DNA of 64,000 nucleotides from the NCBI GenBank assembly GCA_946965045.2, contig OX337230.1, positions 4,305,364 to 4,369,363 of the forward strand, written 5' to 3'. The stretch comes from Epithemia pelagica (lineage: Eukaryota; Bacillariophyta; Bacillariophyceae; Surirellales; Surirellaceae). The notes below the pieces were generated by a model, which worked only from the letters and a program-made list of their open reading frames with translations, was not told where the DNA came from and did no database searches. How positions within the stretch are numbered: position 1 is the stretch's first letter; each line of letters begins with the position of its first letter. This document shows positions 21,244 through 33,114 of the stretch, piece after piece. The translations under genes and the position numbers were made by a program.

Positions 21244-24200
21244 TCACCAACCGAGGACCCGTTTGCGTAGCCGCCTTAGCACATCCACTGCAAGTGGTTT
21301 GGTGAGATAGTCCGCCAATTGGTTTGTTGTGTCTACCGCATGTATGGATATCTTCCCTTCTTCCACGTAGGATCGGAAGTGGTGCAACTTGACATTGAGA
21401 TGTTTGGTGCGTGGTCTGAATTTGTATACTCGCGCCATCTCCAATGCCCCGCTGTTGTCTTCGAATACCTTGCAATGCACTTCCGCCTTGGTGGTGTGGA
21501 TTTGGATTTGTTGCTCCTTCATTTCTTCTAGGAGTCGCATGAGTGGTATTGCGGCTCTGAGGGCGTACGATAGCCCCGTGTACTCGCTCTCCGTCGAACT
21601 CAGTGCGATTTCTGTCTGGAGTTGTGATTTCCATATGACGGGGCAGCCCATATAACGGATTATGTAGCCGTGTCGCGAGCGCGCTGTGTCCCTATCTGTG
21701 CTCGCCGTCTCCTTGTTCCAGTTGCCCGCGAAGTCAGCGTCGACGTACACTTCCAGTCCCAGTGCTGGGTTGGGGTGGAATGTCATTCCCTGCTCTCGAG
21801 TCCCTTTCAGGTATCTCGCTATCCATCGTACTGCCTCGCCGTGTGGTTTGCGTGGGTTTGACGCAAAGTGAGCACATTGATGTGTCGCGTATGAGATATC
21901 GCTCCTGGCACCTGCTTCCAGATAGTTCAACATCCCCACTATTGAGCGGTAACTGAATGACTCGTCGAAAGCCGGCTCGTCGAGGTGGCGATGCAAGATC
22001 TTTGACGACGCCATGGGATTGTCTTTCGTGGTTGTGTTGTCCTTGAAGTGAAGGGCCTGCAGTATCTCTTGGATAAGATGCGGCTGTGCGAATGTGATTC
22101 GTCCATCAGCATGTTTGGTGGTGTTTACGCCGAGGAAATCCTTTATGTTGCCTTCCACAGTGATGTTGAGCTTTGCCGCTTTGAGGTCGGCGATTACTTG
22201 GTCAATGTCCTGTTGGTTCGGCCCACAGAGGATGCTGTCGTCGTTGTACAGTACGTACACCACTGAACCACGGTAGAAAAAACATTCGTATATGGATGAC
22301 TTGGTGAAGCCCACATCCTGTACCAATCTCCTCGATAGGTGTTGGTACCATACTCTCCCGGCCTGTTTTTGGCCATACAAGTTGGCGTGGAGCTGTAGGG
22401 CGTAGTCCGTTTTGGATTTGCCTCCTTCCAGTTCATAGCCCCGGGGAATCTCCATATAGACCTCCCGTTCTACTGGCGCCTGTGGATATGCCAGTACGTA
22501 GTCTATTTGCGTCGTGTGCCAGTTGAAGGCCGACACCAGCGCTAGCACGAGGCGAATTGATGCCCAGTTGGCCACGGGTGCATACGTTTGGTCGTAATCA
22601 CGCCCTTTCTCCATACGTGAGCCGTCGAAGTTCAGCCTTGCCTTGTGTGCTTTTATGTCTCGTGTGATGATGTCGCGTTTTCGTTTCATCTGCCACACTG
22701 CTTTGAAGATTTTGGTCCCTTTGGGGATCTTGCTTTGGTGCACAATCGAGAAGTTCCCATCCTCCATCTGTCGGTCCATTTCCTTTTGCATCCCCTGCAC
22801 GAACTGGGCGCTATCTTCCTGCGCCATCGCCTCGTGATGATACATCGTATCGGGGTCGGAAATTGCCGCTTTGAAGGCTATCGGGTTCAGCTTTGATTGT
22901 TGCTTGGTGGCTTTCTTTCGTTTCTTGCTCTCTTTTGCTCGCTTTTTCGCGGCCTCGTGCTTGATCATGGTCTTGTAGGCCAGTAGCCCGTCCTCGGCCA
23001 CCATGTCATCTTGAGGGCAGAGGGTGACGTAGGTGAATATTTCGCCTGGGATTGTTTCCTTGTCCTCTGTTTCAGCGCTCATCACCTCGATGAGTCGTTG
23101 TGTGGGCTTCCTGATCCTTCCGGATCGGGTGCGAATGGTTGGTGTCTGGGGAGGAGCACTCGCCTGTTCCCTCTGACTTTGCACTTCTCTCCTTTCCTGG
23201 CTAGTCGCTGGAGTCTGTTGTGCATTTTCAAGTTGTTCCATGGTTAGGTCTCCCTCTTGCGGCAGCGTCCCGTCCTGCAATTGGGTCATAATCCTTTCGT
23301 TGTGTTGTTGAGTGTTTGTTTCGCCCGTTCCCAGTTCCATTCCAGGTGCGGCTCCCTCTTGCCGCCGGCTTCTTTTTGCCGTTTTCCTTGGTTTGGGTTG
23401 CTGGTCCTTTTTCCCATTCGCCTTCCTGTCGCCGTCTTGAAAAACGTGCTGACTTGCCAGTTTGCTTCGACCTTTTCTTGTTTCATCGTATCGAAGCCCT
23501 TGTCGAACCGTACGTGAAACTGTGGGCTCACGTGTCCTGTGTGGCGATGCAACACTAGGGCCACGTTTGGGTTGTGGATTGGGGATTGGCCTAGGTAGAT
23601 GCCAATTCGTGCTCTCTCCTTCCATTTGTGGTGCGGTTTTCCGGACTGCAGCGCCTCACTCAACACGTACACTGGACAGCCGAATGGTTTCCAGTGTTTT
23701 CGATTGATGTTGACGGGCGTCTGTGCGAAAAGTTGGATTGGTGCTTGCTTCGATGAGTGCTGCATGTTCGGTGAGTTGTTGATGCAGAGGTTCGCTTGGC
23801 GCAGTGCGTACGGCCAAAGATGTGCCGAGATTGCCTCTGGCCAGCGCTTGTGTGCGTGCATCAGCATCGTCCGTGCCATTTCTTGTAGCTCCCGAATCCG
23901 CCGTTCCGCCTTTCCGTTGGCGTGGTGTGCTCCAACCGCTGCGAAGGTGAGTTCTTGTCCGTCCCTCTCGCAGCATTGGACCCATGCTTTCGCCTTGAAA
24001 ATTCCATTGTCTGCGTGGTACGCCTTGATCTTGACTCCACGGTTGAGTGCGTACCTCTCAAATGCCTTCTTGCCCTGGATCGTTTCGGCTGCTGTCGCTG
24101 TACGTTGCAGGTACACGAATTCGAGGGACGTTGCTTGGTCCACATAGACCGTTGCGTAGTTATACCTCTGTTTTGTGAGGAAGCCCGTCATTTGGGCGAT

Positions 24201-25604
24201 CAGTCCAGGAGTAGGTGACACGAGTTGGTCCACCGATACCACTTGGCCTGGCCTGATTGGTTTTACCTCGGCCTCCCTGTCTCGGACTGTCTTCGATCGC
24301 CATGGCCTCTTGGTTGCCTTGGCGTATCCACATGCTGAGCATACTGGAACGTGACACTTCGCCAGCCGTCTTGGCAGCTGTCCGTCCTTGGCCATCTGTT
24401 GGAGCTTTGGAAAAGGTAGGTGTCCAAAGTCGTAGTGGCACCTCAGTAGCTCGGCTTCTGCTGATGGGACCCGTTCCTCCTCATCTGGGATGATGTCGGG
24501 TGTCTCCTCGAGTGTTGCTGCGTCCTTGGCGTTGATGTCGAATGTCCTGGGTGCCGGCGCTTCTCCATCCGCCGTAGTTGGCTCCGATTCATTTGGTTGT
24601 ATGGCGCTGTGCCAGACTGGTGGCGGCGCTTCATTTTCGGGTTCGATATCGTCGTTCTCCGATCCATCCTCGTCGTCCGAGATTATGGATGGTTTTACTT
24701 CGACGTCGTTTTCCGTCAGTGGGTTGTTGTCGTACTCGGGGTCGTCTGTTCCGGCACACTTGCAGTACTGGTGGTACTTGTCGTATCCGCTCGCGAGACT
24801 GAACGTTGCCACGTTGTTACCATATGACTCGATCGGGATCGTTCGGCGTGACTTCCTGTTGTTCCAAAAGAGGACGACTTCGGTTCCTGTGGTCGTCTCG
24901 CCTGCTCCTCCCCGTCTGTCGACGTTGTTGCGTGTTTGTGCCCAGTGCTACGGGCTCAGCAGTCGCACTCCTCCTTCTGGCACGTAATACAAATTTGGTA
25001 TGATCATGTGGTGGACTTCACCTTGATTGTCCTCCCATTTCCAATGAATTGTGCATTGCCACACGTTGAAAGTTCTCGTTCCACCGAAGCCTTTGATTGC
25101 TCTTTTGCATGGGGTGAGTGATCCTGGTATGTCTTCTCGCTTGTGCGTAATACATCCGGAACATCGATTGTCTATGCCGACCATGCGCGAGTCTGAGTCA
25201 AAGGGTGCGCATTGTCTTGCGCTGCATTTGGCTGCCATGGCAAATATGGCTGCCATGCACAGTCGTTTTCGGTTGGAGCTTTTCATTCGCGTGTGTTTTC
25301 GGTGGTGTGCTTTTGCTTTGGTGTGGATCCTGTTGTCCAGCCATTCTGCTGCTGTTTCGGTTCCTCTCCCGATGTAGTGGAGTATTTTTGACATCCATGC
25401 TTGTGCTGCCATGGTATTTTCGCTGTCCTCATCCTCGTTCCGTTCGACGATGGTTACTGCTGCGAGTATCATGTATTGGAGCAGTAGCTGGAGTGTCGTT
25501 AGGATGGTGCTTGCTGCTCTCGCTATGAGGATCGTGGCCACGATGTCTACGGTGGCGATGAAGGAGAGGGTGGAGTAGATGTTAACATAGATGGTTAATA
25601 CATT
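21244..25604 (-). pseudogene. Outer element pol (PR-IN-RT-RNase H), broken
   Basis: Protease segment about 25600-24948 with GIDNRCSGCITH near 25178, where Copia proteases normally have DSGA or DTGA. An in-frame TAG (24948-24950) splits it from the integrase reading, which continues in the same frame to 23286. The integrase has a His/Cys zinc-binding region (RCHYDFGHL...CSACGYAKATK) and D, D, E residues (VSVDQLVS, YHADNGIF, NGKAERR). The frame then changes between about 23600 and 23290 to the RT/RNase H ORF ending at 21244. RT has IDYVLAYPQA and LYNDDSIL in place of the usual YVDD. RNase H has YVDADFAG, STESEY and EDNSGA. The element cannot make a complete polyprotein. Confidence 0.85.
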
Positions 25605-25670
25605 TACTTTGGCCCACTCTCTCCATAACCGTCATTCGTAGTCCGAGTCTTCTTGTTCTTCGATGAGCGT

Positions 25671-26644
25671 CTATGGCGCCGCTGCCAGCTTGAGTGCCCC
25701 ATCCTTGGTCTTCTTTTCCTTCTGTCCTTCCTTCTTGGAGGAGTCCTTCTTTGCCGCGTATCCTCGGCATTCGGACGGCTTGTGGGTCCTCCAGCGTCCG
25801 TCACACTTGCCCTTGGTCTCACTGGAGCACCAATACCATTTGGTGCCATTCCATGTCCGGAACTTGTGCATTTTGTCCGCCTTCGGTTTCTCGTTCTTTT
25901 TGAGCCACGCTGGTTTCTCCGGTTTCGTCGGGGCTCCATGTTTGTCGTTGCTCGATTTCTTTGCTGGGCCTTCCTTCTTGCTTTCGAATTTTGTGCCCTT
26001 TGACGGTGCTCGTTTCTTCAGCGATTGCACCTCCGCTTGGAGGGCTAGCACTTCCTTCTGGTGCTGCGTGGGTTGCTCCCACTCGTCCCTCATGACTTGT
26101 TTCTTGTAAAAGTTCACTGCCTTGATCATTAAATCGCGTGCCGCGGTGATGGTTGCTGTCCCATCCTCGTGTCCGTCTTCCACTTGTTGGATGTACGCTG
26201 CGAATCGTTCGTCGTTGACGGCCTTGTATCCCTTGAAGAGATTGACGATCAGGTCTGACGATGCTTGTCCGCGCAATGATAGGCCGTCCACTTGACTCTG
26301 GACATACGCATTGAATGCGATAATGTCACTGCCGTTAGTTTCGATGTACTTGTCAAGACTGGACAAGTTGAGTCGCAGTGTCGAGACTGTGGCGTGGGAG
26401 TCGAGGTAGCTCTCTCGTACCACTACCTTGAATAGGCAACCTCCCGCGTCCAGGCCATTCACTTGAGTCTGCTGCTTCCAGATTTGGATTCGCTGAATTC
26501 CTGTTGGTGACAGAGAATTCATGATCAAGTCATAGAGCATCTTAGAGTCTTTGCTTTTTCGACTGTTCCCTGCGATGAAGGATTGCTCCCATGCCGTTAC
26601 ATGGGCCAGAGTCACCCGCCCATAGTCGTTGATGAGGTCGACTT
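25671..26644 (-). pseudogene. Outer element gag, 3' part
   Basis: Capsid-like region ending with a basic tail and a Cys/His cluster (YWCSSETKGKC...HKPSEC) that resembles the nucleic-acid-binding knuckle of diatom Copia gag. The upstream side stops at the inner element's LTR; the frame continues into the 5' part at 35039 if the inner element and one GGTTT copy are removed. Confidence 0.8.
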
Positions 26645-26649
26645 GGTTT
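26645..26649. repeat. Target site duplication, left copy (GGTTT)
   Basis: Five bases GGTTT directly left of the inner element, matched by GGTTT at 35034-35038 directly right of it. Confidence 0.95.
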
Positions 26650-27432
26650 TGTTACAATTCTTTCTGAATCGTAGGGACATTGATGCTCGGTAGAGCAGAC
26701 AATCAGGTAGGTCACCAACCGATACAAGCTTCTCAGGGTCAGAGAAGCAAGCAAGTCGAAGTCTATCAGAAGGATAGTCGGGACACAAAAGAGGATGTGA
26801 TAAATGGTGATATTGTTAGATTGTGTGTTGATTACTACGATAGGTCTACGTGAAATGTTCGGTCCTGCCAAGGGTCATGTGTCATAGGTTCTTGGCGGCA
26901 ACAGGTTTGGAATAGTTGGAGTTGATTCATGTGATGTATATGACATGTATATGTGGGCGGATAACATATACAGGGTCAACAGCTCTTGCTTTGGGTTGGC
27001 ATAGTTGTTTTCATGGCGCGCAGCTTGTTGACAATTTGGAGATTGTGGGAATGGAAATATGGTCTCGCGTGATCGTGTGTCGTGCTTGGGATACTTAGAC
27101 CGTTGGATCGGATAGATGCCGATAGCGCTCGGATGTCGCTTGGGCGCGCTCGATGATTTCGGGCGCGTACGCTTAGGGCGTTAGTATAATGTCCGAGCAA
27201 CGGCCAAATTTATGTCCGTTGTAATACCGCACGACCCAGTTTAGTCTTGAGAGTGAGTTCGTCAATCTATTCTCACTTTTCATGATTTGCGAAGAAATAT
27301 AGGTCGATATAGCGCGAAGCTAGGAAACATAGCTCGAAGCTAGAGGGCATGATGTGATAGCACGAGGCTATGTGACATGGGGAATCGATGAGATGTAGAA
27401 TCTAACCACCATAGACGGTGAGAATTCTAACA
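26650..27432 (-). repeat. Inner element 3' LTR (783 bp)
   Basis: Matches 34251-35033 over its full length by eye. The gag-pol stop codon falls just inside it (27427). Short frames inside the LTR occur twice in the window only because the LTR does. Confidence 0.95.
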
Positions 27433-30400
27433 CTCCCCACAACTCGTCGTTTCAGCCTTGTCATCATTGGATTTGTTGAGATCTTGAACTTCTCCTTTCC
27501 AAAACAACAATGGCTTGAGCATGGGCCAAATAGATACGAAATCCCAATGTTTGCTAAGGATATCGGCAGGGTTGGTCTTTCCATCTTTCCAGTAGAATGC
27601 AACATACTTTGCTGCGATGGCTTCACGAACTCGGTGGTATGACAGAAGATGGTGTCTCTTGGATAGTATGGAGTGAGGAACGGTTGCATTGAGCACAACA
27701 GATCTGTTATCTCCGTACAAGTAACTTCGCTCTCGGATAGGTACTCCAAGGTAGCGGAGAGAATGTCGTAATTCTGTAATCTGATCTATTGCTGTCCTTG
27801 CAGCCACAAACTCGGATCCATAGGTAGCAGTTTCCACCGTGCTCTGTCTCTTGCTGTACCAGTCAATAGGTGTTCCGTTCAACAAATGTAGAACAGCAGT
27901 GACGGATTTACCAGTGACTATGTCATGCATGAGATTGGCATCAACATAATGAGTTGTGGTAACATAGCGGCCAAGAGGTGTTGGGCAGTCTTCAGGAATA
28001 CGTTCACTTGCATTCGAATAGACAGTGCGAGTCCAATCAAATTCTTGGGTAGGAAGACTTGAATAATCAGGCTCTCCAATCCTAAATCTGATTGCGCCTT
28101 CTGGGAGATGTGCAAGGTATCCATAGATACGCTTGGCTCTATCAAGATGTCCTTTCCTCGGAGCAGCACGAAAGCGTGATAGCGTCATTGTAGCGGTGAA
28201 GACGTCGAAACGACCAATAGTGATCACCCATTGGAGTTGTCCAATCAGAGTTTGGAAATGGCTAGTACCTTCTTCATCAAGGAGCTCAGAATCATCCAAT
28301 TCAGGATGGTCTCCACCAATAAGAGGTGTTTTGGCTTTCTTGGGTTTCTCCTTGAAGATTCGTTCGAAAGTGTCCATCATCTTACCAATGTAGCGTCTTG
28401 GATCTGCTACGAATGTTCCATCAGAATCCTTGGTGTAACAACATCCCAAATGGAAATCAATAGGTCCATCTCCTTTGAGTTTGAAGTTGTATTTCTCCTT
28501 CAGGATCTTGCAGATATTCCCAGGATCAGTAGAAATAATGGCTAAGTCATCAACGTATACGGCAATGTATTCGTAACAGTCTTCTCCAGGTGCTTTCCTC
28601 ATCCAGATATCCGGATCTGCTTTGCTTGGTGAAAATCCCATGTCTGTCAAAACATCGAATAAGACATCATGCCAGCGTGCGCCTGATGACTTCAATCCAT
28701 AAAGTGCCTTGTATATAATCAGGATGTGACCTTCTAATTCCTTGAATTCAGGTCCTGCGACAATGAAAATTTTCTCCCCTGTCAAGGCTTCCAGATATGC
28801 ATTTCCAATATCTGCTCCCCATATTTCCAAGTCATTCAAAGTACCCAGGAATAAGGCAATGCGGAGGTTGCGAATGGAAACAACACCTGAATAGATTGTC
28901 TCAACAGGTTCTTTTGTGAGATGTCCATCTGCGACAAGTCTTGCTTTATGTCGTCCATCATGTTTTACGTCAAAGACAAGATGCACACGTATCTTATGAT
29001 ATCCTTCAGGTGCATTGGATACTTTCCCTTTAATGAAGATGGCTTTCCCAAAATCCTTGAATGTCTTGTAGGACTGGATCTGTGACAATTCTAATTCTGT
29101 TGCATCCTGCCACTTTGTGTTGCCATGTTGTTTATCAAGAGCAACAGCTTCCTCATAATTGCGTGGTACTTGAAATCCAAACTTATACTTGACGGAATGG
29201 TGAACTTGTTTAATCCTTGACTGTTTGGCTGCTCGAATGAGACGTTTGCTTGTTTTGACATAACGTTTCAAATGCTTCCATCCAGGTTCGTTGAGTAAAC
29301 CATGTTTCTTTCCATAAATTGCTACAGTGATCGGATCATCATTGGCGATGAGTGATAAAGGTTCATAGGTAGTCTCCCCAGTTTCCCAATCAACAAGCAA
29401 ATTATATTTGCTCCCCTTGTAATCTGGATCAGTTGTGTTCAGTGGGCCTTGATGGGCAATGACATCCCTGAACCTGAAAAGATTATCTCCAGAGGTTTGA
29501 GCTTGGTTATCTCGTTCGATATACTCCATGAGTTGATTATAAGATATCATCTCATCAACATCAGAATTTGTCTTTCGGTAAATGTACTTGACACGTTCTT
29601 CCTGTTTCGTTGCTTCTTCATTAAGATCAATGACTCGTTTGATGACACGTGCACGGTGTCGCTCCCCATTTTCTTCTGTGTCGCATAGGAATGTGCGTCC
29701 TATCATGTCGTCAAAATCGATCGTGGGCATTGGTTTGGATGGATCTTCACTATCACTGCGAATGAAGACAGTGTCAGCTTGCTTATCATTGTCATCCTTC
29801 TCAGACGAATCCTCCCCTGAAGGTCGATCCACACGTAGGTTAGGTGTAGTGGATTCAACACGGCGAACGGCAGAACGATAGATTATCTGGTTATCCTGGG
29901 TGAGAATTTTCCAAGTAAAAGAATCACCAACGTTGTGAGCAAAACCAACCCAGTGGCCAAGTTTCTCATCAGAAGAAGATGGATATGAACCGGAATTGGG
30001 TTCAGCGGGGTCGACACGGTAGTAAACCTCATCCCAGAAAGGAAAGAACAAGAGATGAGTAATGTCGGGTGGGCGACCGGAGAGAGCCTCAAGAGGAGTG
30101 CGACCGGAGTGGGTGGGTGATGACGTATGGTTCAATAAGTCACAGACATACTCAAGGCAAAGAAGCCAGGTGTTGGCAGGGCAACCAGTGGCATTCATGA
30201 GAGCGTTGGTCATACGTTTAACGGTCTGATAACGGTTTTCAGCCTTATTCTGGTGTTGATGATAAGGTTCAGATCGATACTCCCCAATAAGCAAAGTGCG
30301 AAGAATGTCTTTGACCTTTTGAGAGATGAGAGATGAACCACCATCACTGATAAGGGTCTCCATGGCACCACGAAACCGGATGTTATCCTGGAGAGTATTG

Positions 30401-33114
30401 ACAAACTGTTTGGTCGACTTGATCCCATAGATATCAGTAACCAGAGTATCTCGACCAACAAAGATTTGTGCGACTTTACCGCCATGGTCAACAGCAGGGG
30501 TGTCGGAGAAAACCGAGTCAGTAGCAACGGGTTCATGACGTCGAGGTATATTAAGGACCGGATTGCGAGCCTTGAAATGTTTCTTGAGGGTGTCGTGGTC
30601 AAAAGTAATGCTACCATTACGTGTAGTGTGCTTGAACGTATCGGCAATAACATCTTCAGATTGCCAACCAAAGAATGGACGGAACTTCTTCCAGTCATAC
30701 GCTTCCTGGTAACGACGGTGGACAGAGGCATGAAGTGTAGGATCATTACCTTCTGCGTCAGCATAGATAGAAAAGAAGGGTGCGTCGTCAGGTCCATGAT
30801 CATATGGGAGATCCAAAAGGAGATTGAGGTTACAAACAACACGATCAGTGTACTCCCCATAGTTGTCATATGGATGGTTCGACATACTACCATCAGTCTT
30901 GACGTGTTTCCAATCAGGATCATTGTCAGAGGGTGTGGGAGAATACGAATGGTCCAGAACACCAGGATCCCATGTGTCGGGTGACGTGAAGATGATCTGA
31001 GGTAAGGTATCCATGTCATCGTCGCTGGGGATACCCAAGGAGTGGATGTAGGCTAACCCATCCTTGATGTGAAGGGGTATGGCACGACCATCAAGTGTAG
31101 TGATGCGTTGTTTACCATCAACTTTAACAGATCGTTCATCAACAGCAAGTCCGAAATGCTCGAATTGACCAGGAGCATGGATAGATAAGCCCTTCCCATA
31201 ATAAGCATATTCATTGAAGATGCCGACAATAGGTCCGTCATTGGTCTCAAACTTTGCGGCACATGTGACGACAGGAAGCCCAGTAAGTTCATGGTTATCA
31301 ATACCCACAATAGTGATATGACGGCCAGTCTTAGAAAGGATGCGCATGTCAGAACCAGCAAGTCCTCCATTAGCACCACGGTCAATCAATTGATTCCCTG
31401 GTAAAGTAGATTTCCTGGAAAACAGATAGCGTGGGACATGTCCTGCTTGTTTATGCATGTTGGCTTCGAAAGTAACCTTCTTGCTTGTCTTGGACTTGGC
31501 GTTAGAAAGAACACTAGTCAGGTCAGTTGCCGGGTGATTGATATCAGTCGTCATGGCTTGGTTGATAAATTGTGTAACCGGATCTGAATCATCTGAATGC
31601 TCAGGGACTACGCCAGGTGAGTCGTCATCAGATGCAACTTGGTTGGGGTCAGGATCAGGTTCCGGATCAATGTCGAGGGCATGTGTTTGCACTGTCCTCG
31701 GTGTTGTTGATGAAGGTGCTTGAATCATCTTGTTATACTCAATGATCAACTTGCGATCTTCTTCAGAAAGTTTGAACCATAGGTCACGCGGTAGACTAAC
31801 CTTGGACGAAGAGGATGGAGATTCAGATGTCGCTTTGGTGTTGTGGACATGATACTCCATATCATCTTGTGAGGTTATGTCAGCATCTGTATCTTGGCCA
31901 TATAGTGATTCATGTTGTTTGACATGTCGACGGCGACTATGAACAGATGACTGGGTTGCTTGATCATGGTCATAAGCTGCGTCTAGAAGGAGACGGAAGT
32001 ATGATTGATAGCAAAGGGATTTTGCACCGGATTTGGTGTTCACCACATTATCCAAGATCTTGACTCGGCGGAGATCAGGTACCTTTTCTACAGCTTGCAT
32101 GAGGAAGGTCATCCTGGTATGATCAGGGATGCGATCAGACAATGTCACTAAATTGTCTAGCAAACGTAGCTGCTCTTGAAAGTGTAGAAGAAATTGACGT
32201 GTTGTTCCGCGCCATGTGTCGTCAAGACGTAGATTGGAAATGTAGTTGGTTAAGCGGAGGACTTCTCGCTTTGCTAGGTCGGATTCGGTATGCAAAGAGT
32301 GTAACTTCTGCAATACGGCACGCGCATCTTCATCATGTTCATGTTCACGTACATAGGCTCGACCTTGGTCAGTCTGAATGATACGGACAAGAACGGAGTA
32401 AAGAAATACTTGTTGCTCTTGAAAAAGTTCTTCGGCATACTCATCATCATGGGGTGGTGTGTATTTGAAATTCAGGACGTTGGATAGGCCTTGAGCCTTA
32501 GCTGTAGTCTTGAATACACGCCAGAATGAATCGTAGTATCGTTCATCCTTGAATACCTCGTATGCAGTTGCGTCGCGCTTAGTTCCCTTTCTGAATGCTG
32601 TAAGGTCTTGTTGAGATTGGGATGCGGCAGTAACTGTGCTGACAGATTTCACAGATGACGGTGACTTCATTGGCGAGACTGGGACTTGACTAGGTGGTCC
32701 CTTAGAGAAATCTGTGTTGATCCTCCAAGTGTTGAACTCTTTCCTCGTTAGGTTCATCCAGTCGCTATTGGATAGCTCGTCTTGAATTTCATTGGTCTTG
32801 TATGTGGCCCAATAAGCCAAGAGCTTGATCTGCTGTCTTGTGGGGCCTTGTAGATCATGTGTCTGTTTGTTGACCTTGTATTGTGTCAGTTCCTTCATGG
32901 ATTCCTCGGTATTAGTTTGCATATACGAGATAACATGGGTAATGTTCTCAAAACCATGGTATTTCATCCACTTCATTAAGTAGTCGGCCCTTTCTTTGGT
33001 GAAGAATTGGCAGACAGTAAATATGATGTGGTCGAATAGGTCTGTGTCCGAGACATTGTCTTGGTTATCTTCTCCCTTAGGAGTCGTAGGTGTCTTGGGT
33101 GATTGAGGATCCAT
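27427..33114 (-). CDS. Inner element gag-pol polyprotein, 1895 aa
   Basis: A single open frame from ATG 33114 (MDPQSPKTPTTPKGEDNQDN) to 27427. N-terminal gag-like helical region without a CCHC knuckle that I can see. Protease LIDRGANGGLAGSD keeps the Asp but has Arg where Ser/Thr is usual. The integrase catalytic core has VATDSVFSD, ISDGGSSL and NKAENRYQ as the likely D, D, E; the preceding region lacks the His2Cys2 zinc-binding pattern. RT has ADIGNAYLEA and YVDDLAIIS. RNase H has HYVDANLMHD, TYGSEF and YGDNRSV, then a tail rich in acidic and polar residues ending CGEC. Fusing gag and pol in one frame is common in Copia. No stops or frameshifts, so it is a good candidate for an active element. 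Confidence 0.93.
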   Translation of the reverse strand: MDPQSPKTPTTPKGEDNQDNVSDTDLFDHIIFTVCQFFTKERADYLMKWMKYHGFENITHVISYMQTNTEESMKELTQYKVNKQTHDLQGPTRQQIKLLAYWATYKTNEIQDELSNSDWMNLTRKEFNTWRINTDFSKGPPSQVPVSPMKSPSSVKSVSTVTAASQSQQDLTAFRKGTKRDATAYEVFKDERYYDSFWRVFKTTAKAQGLSNVLNFKYTPPHDDEYAEELFQEQQVFLYSVLVRIIQTDQGRAYVREHEHDEDARAVLQKLHSLHTESDLAKREVLRLTNYISNLRLDDTWRGTTRQFLLHFQEQLRLLDNLVTLSDRIPDHTRMTFLMQAVEKVPDLRRVKILDNVVNTKSGAKSLCYQSYFRLLLDAAYDHDQATQSSVHSRRRHVKQHESLYGQDTDADITSQDDMEYHVHNTKATSESPSSSSKVSLPRDLWFKLSEEDRKLIIEYNKMIQAPSSTTPRTVQTHALDIDPEPDPDPNQVASDDDSPGVVPEHSDDSDPVTQFINQAMTTDINHPATDLTSVLSNAKSKTSKKVTFEANMHKQAGHVPRYLFSRKSTLPGNQLIDRGANGGLAGSDMRILSKTGRHITIVGIDNHELTGLPVVTCAAKFETNDGPIVGIFNEYAYYGKGLSIHAPGQFEHFGLAVDERSVKVDGKQRITTLDGRAIPLHIKDGLAYIHSLGIPSDDDMDTLPQIIFTSPDTWDPGVLDHSYSPTPSDNDPDWKHVKTDGSMSNHPYDNYGEYTDRVVCNLNLLLDLPYDHGPDDAPFFSIYADAEGNDPTLHASVHRRYQEAYDWKKFRPFFGWQSEDVIADTFKHTTRNGSITFDHDTLKKHFKARNPVLNIPRRHEPVATDSVFSDTPAVDHGGKVAQIFVGRDTLVTDIYGIKSTKQFVNTLQDNIRFRGAMETLISDGGSSLISQKVKDILRTLLIGEYRSEPYHQHQNKAENRYQTVKRMTNALMNATGCPANTWLLCLEYVCDLLNHTSSPTHSGRTPLEALSGRPPDITHLLFFPFWDEVYYRVDPAEPNSGSYPSSSDEKLGHWVGFAHNVGDSFTWKILTQDNQIIYRSAVRRVESTTPNLRVDRPSGEDSSEKDDNDKQADTVFIRSDSEDPSKPMPTIDFDDMIGRTFLCDTEENGERHRARVIKRVIDLNEEATKQEERVKYIYRKTNSDVDEMISYNQLMEYIERDNQAQTSGDNLFRFRDVIAHQGPLNTTDPDYKGSKYNLLVDWETGETTYEPLSLIANDDPITVAIYGKKHGLLNEPGWKHLKRYVKTSKRLIRAAKQSRIKQVHHSVKYKFGFQVPRNYEEAVALDKQHGNTKWQDATELELSQIQSYKTFKDFGKAIFIKGKVSNAPEGYHKIRVHLVFDVKHDGRHKARLVADGHLTKEPVETIYSGVVSIRNLRIALFLGTLNDLEIWGADIGNAYLEALTGEKIFIVAGPEFKELEGHILIIYKALYGLKSSGARWHDVLFDVLTDMGFSPSKADPDIWMRKAPGEDCYEYIAVYVDDLAIISTDPGNICKILKEKYNFKLKGDGPIDFHLGCCYTKDSDGTFVADPRRYIGKMMDTFERIFKEKPKKAKTPLIGGDHPELDDSELLDEEGTSHFQTLIGQLQWVITIGRFDVFTATMTLSRFRAAPRKGHLDRAKRIYGYLAHLPEGAIRFRIGEPDYSSLPTQEFDWTRTVYSNASERIPEDCPTPLGRYVTTTHYVDANLMHDIVTGKSVTAVLHLLNGTPIDWYSKRQSTVETATYGSEFVAARTAIDQITELRHSLRYLGVPIRERSYLYGDNRSVVLNATVPHSILSKRHHLLSYHRVREAIAAKYVAFYWKDGKTNPADILSKHWDFVSIWPMLKPLLFWKGEVQDLNKSNDDKAETTSCGEC
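27433..27441 (-). other. Polypurine tract of inner element
   Basis: Minus-strand TGTGGGGAG directly before the 3' LTR, the expected position for the plus-strand primer of reverse transcription. Confidence 0.7.

Noticed and set aside
26916-27098. Short ORFs seen twice (also at 34517)
   Set aside because: They lie inside the two LTR copies of the inner element and repeat only because the LTR does.
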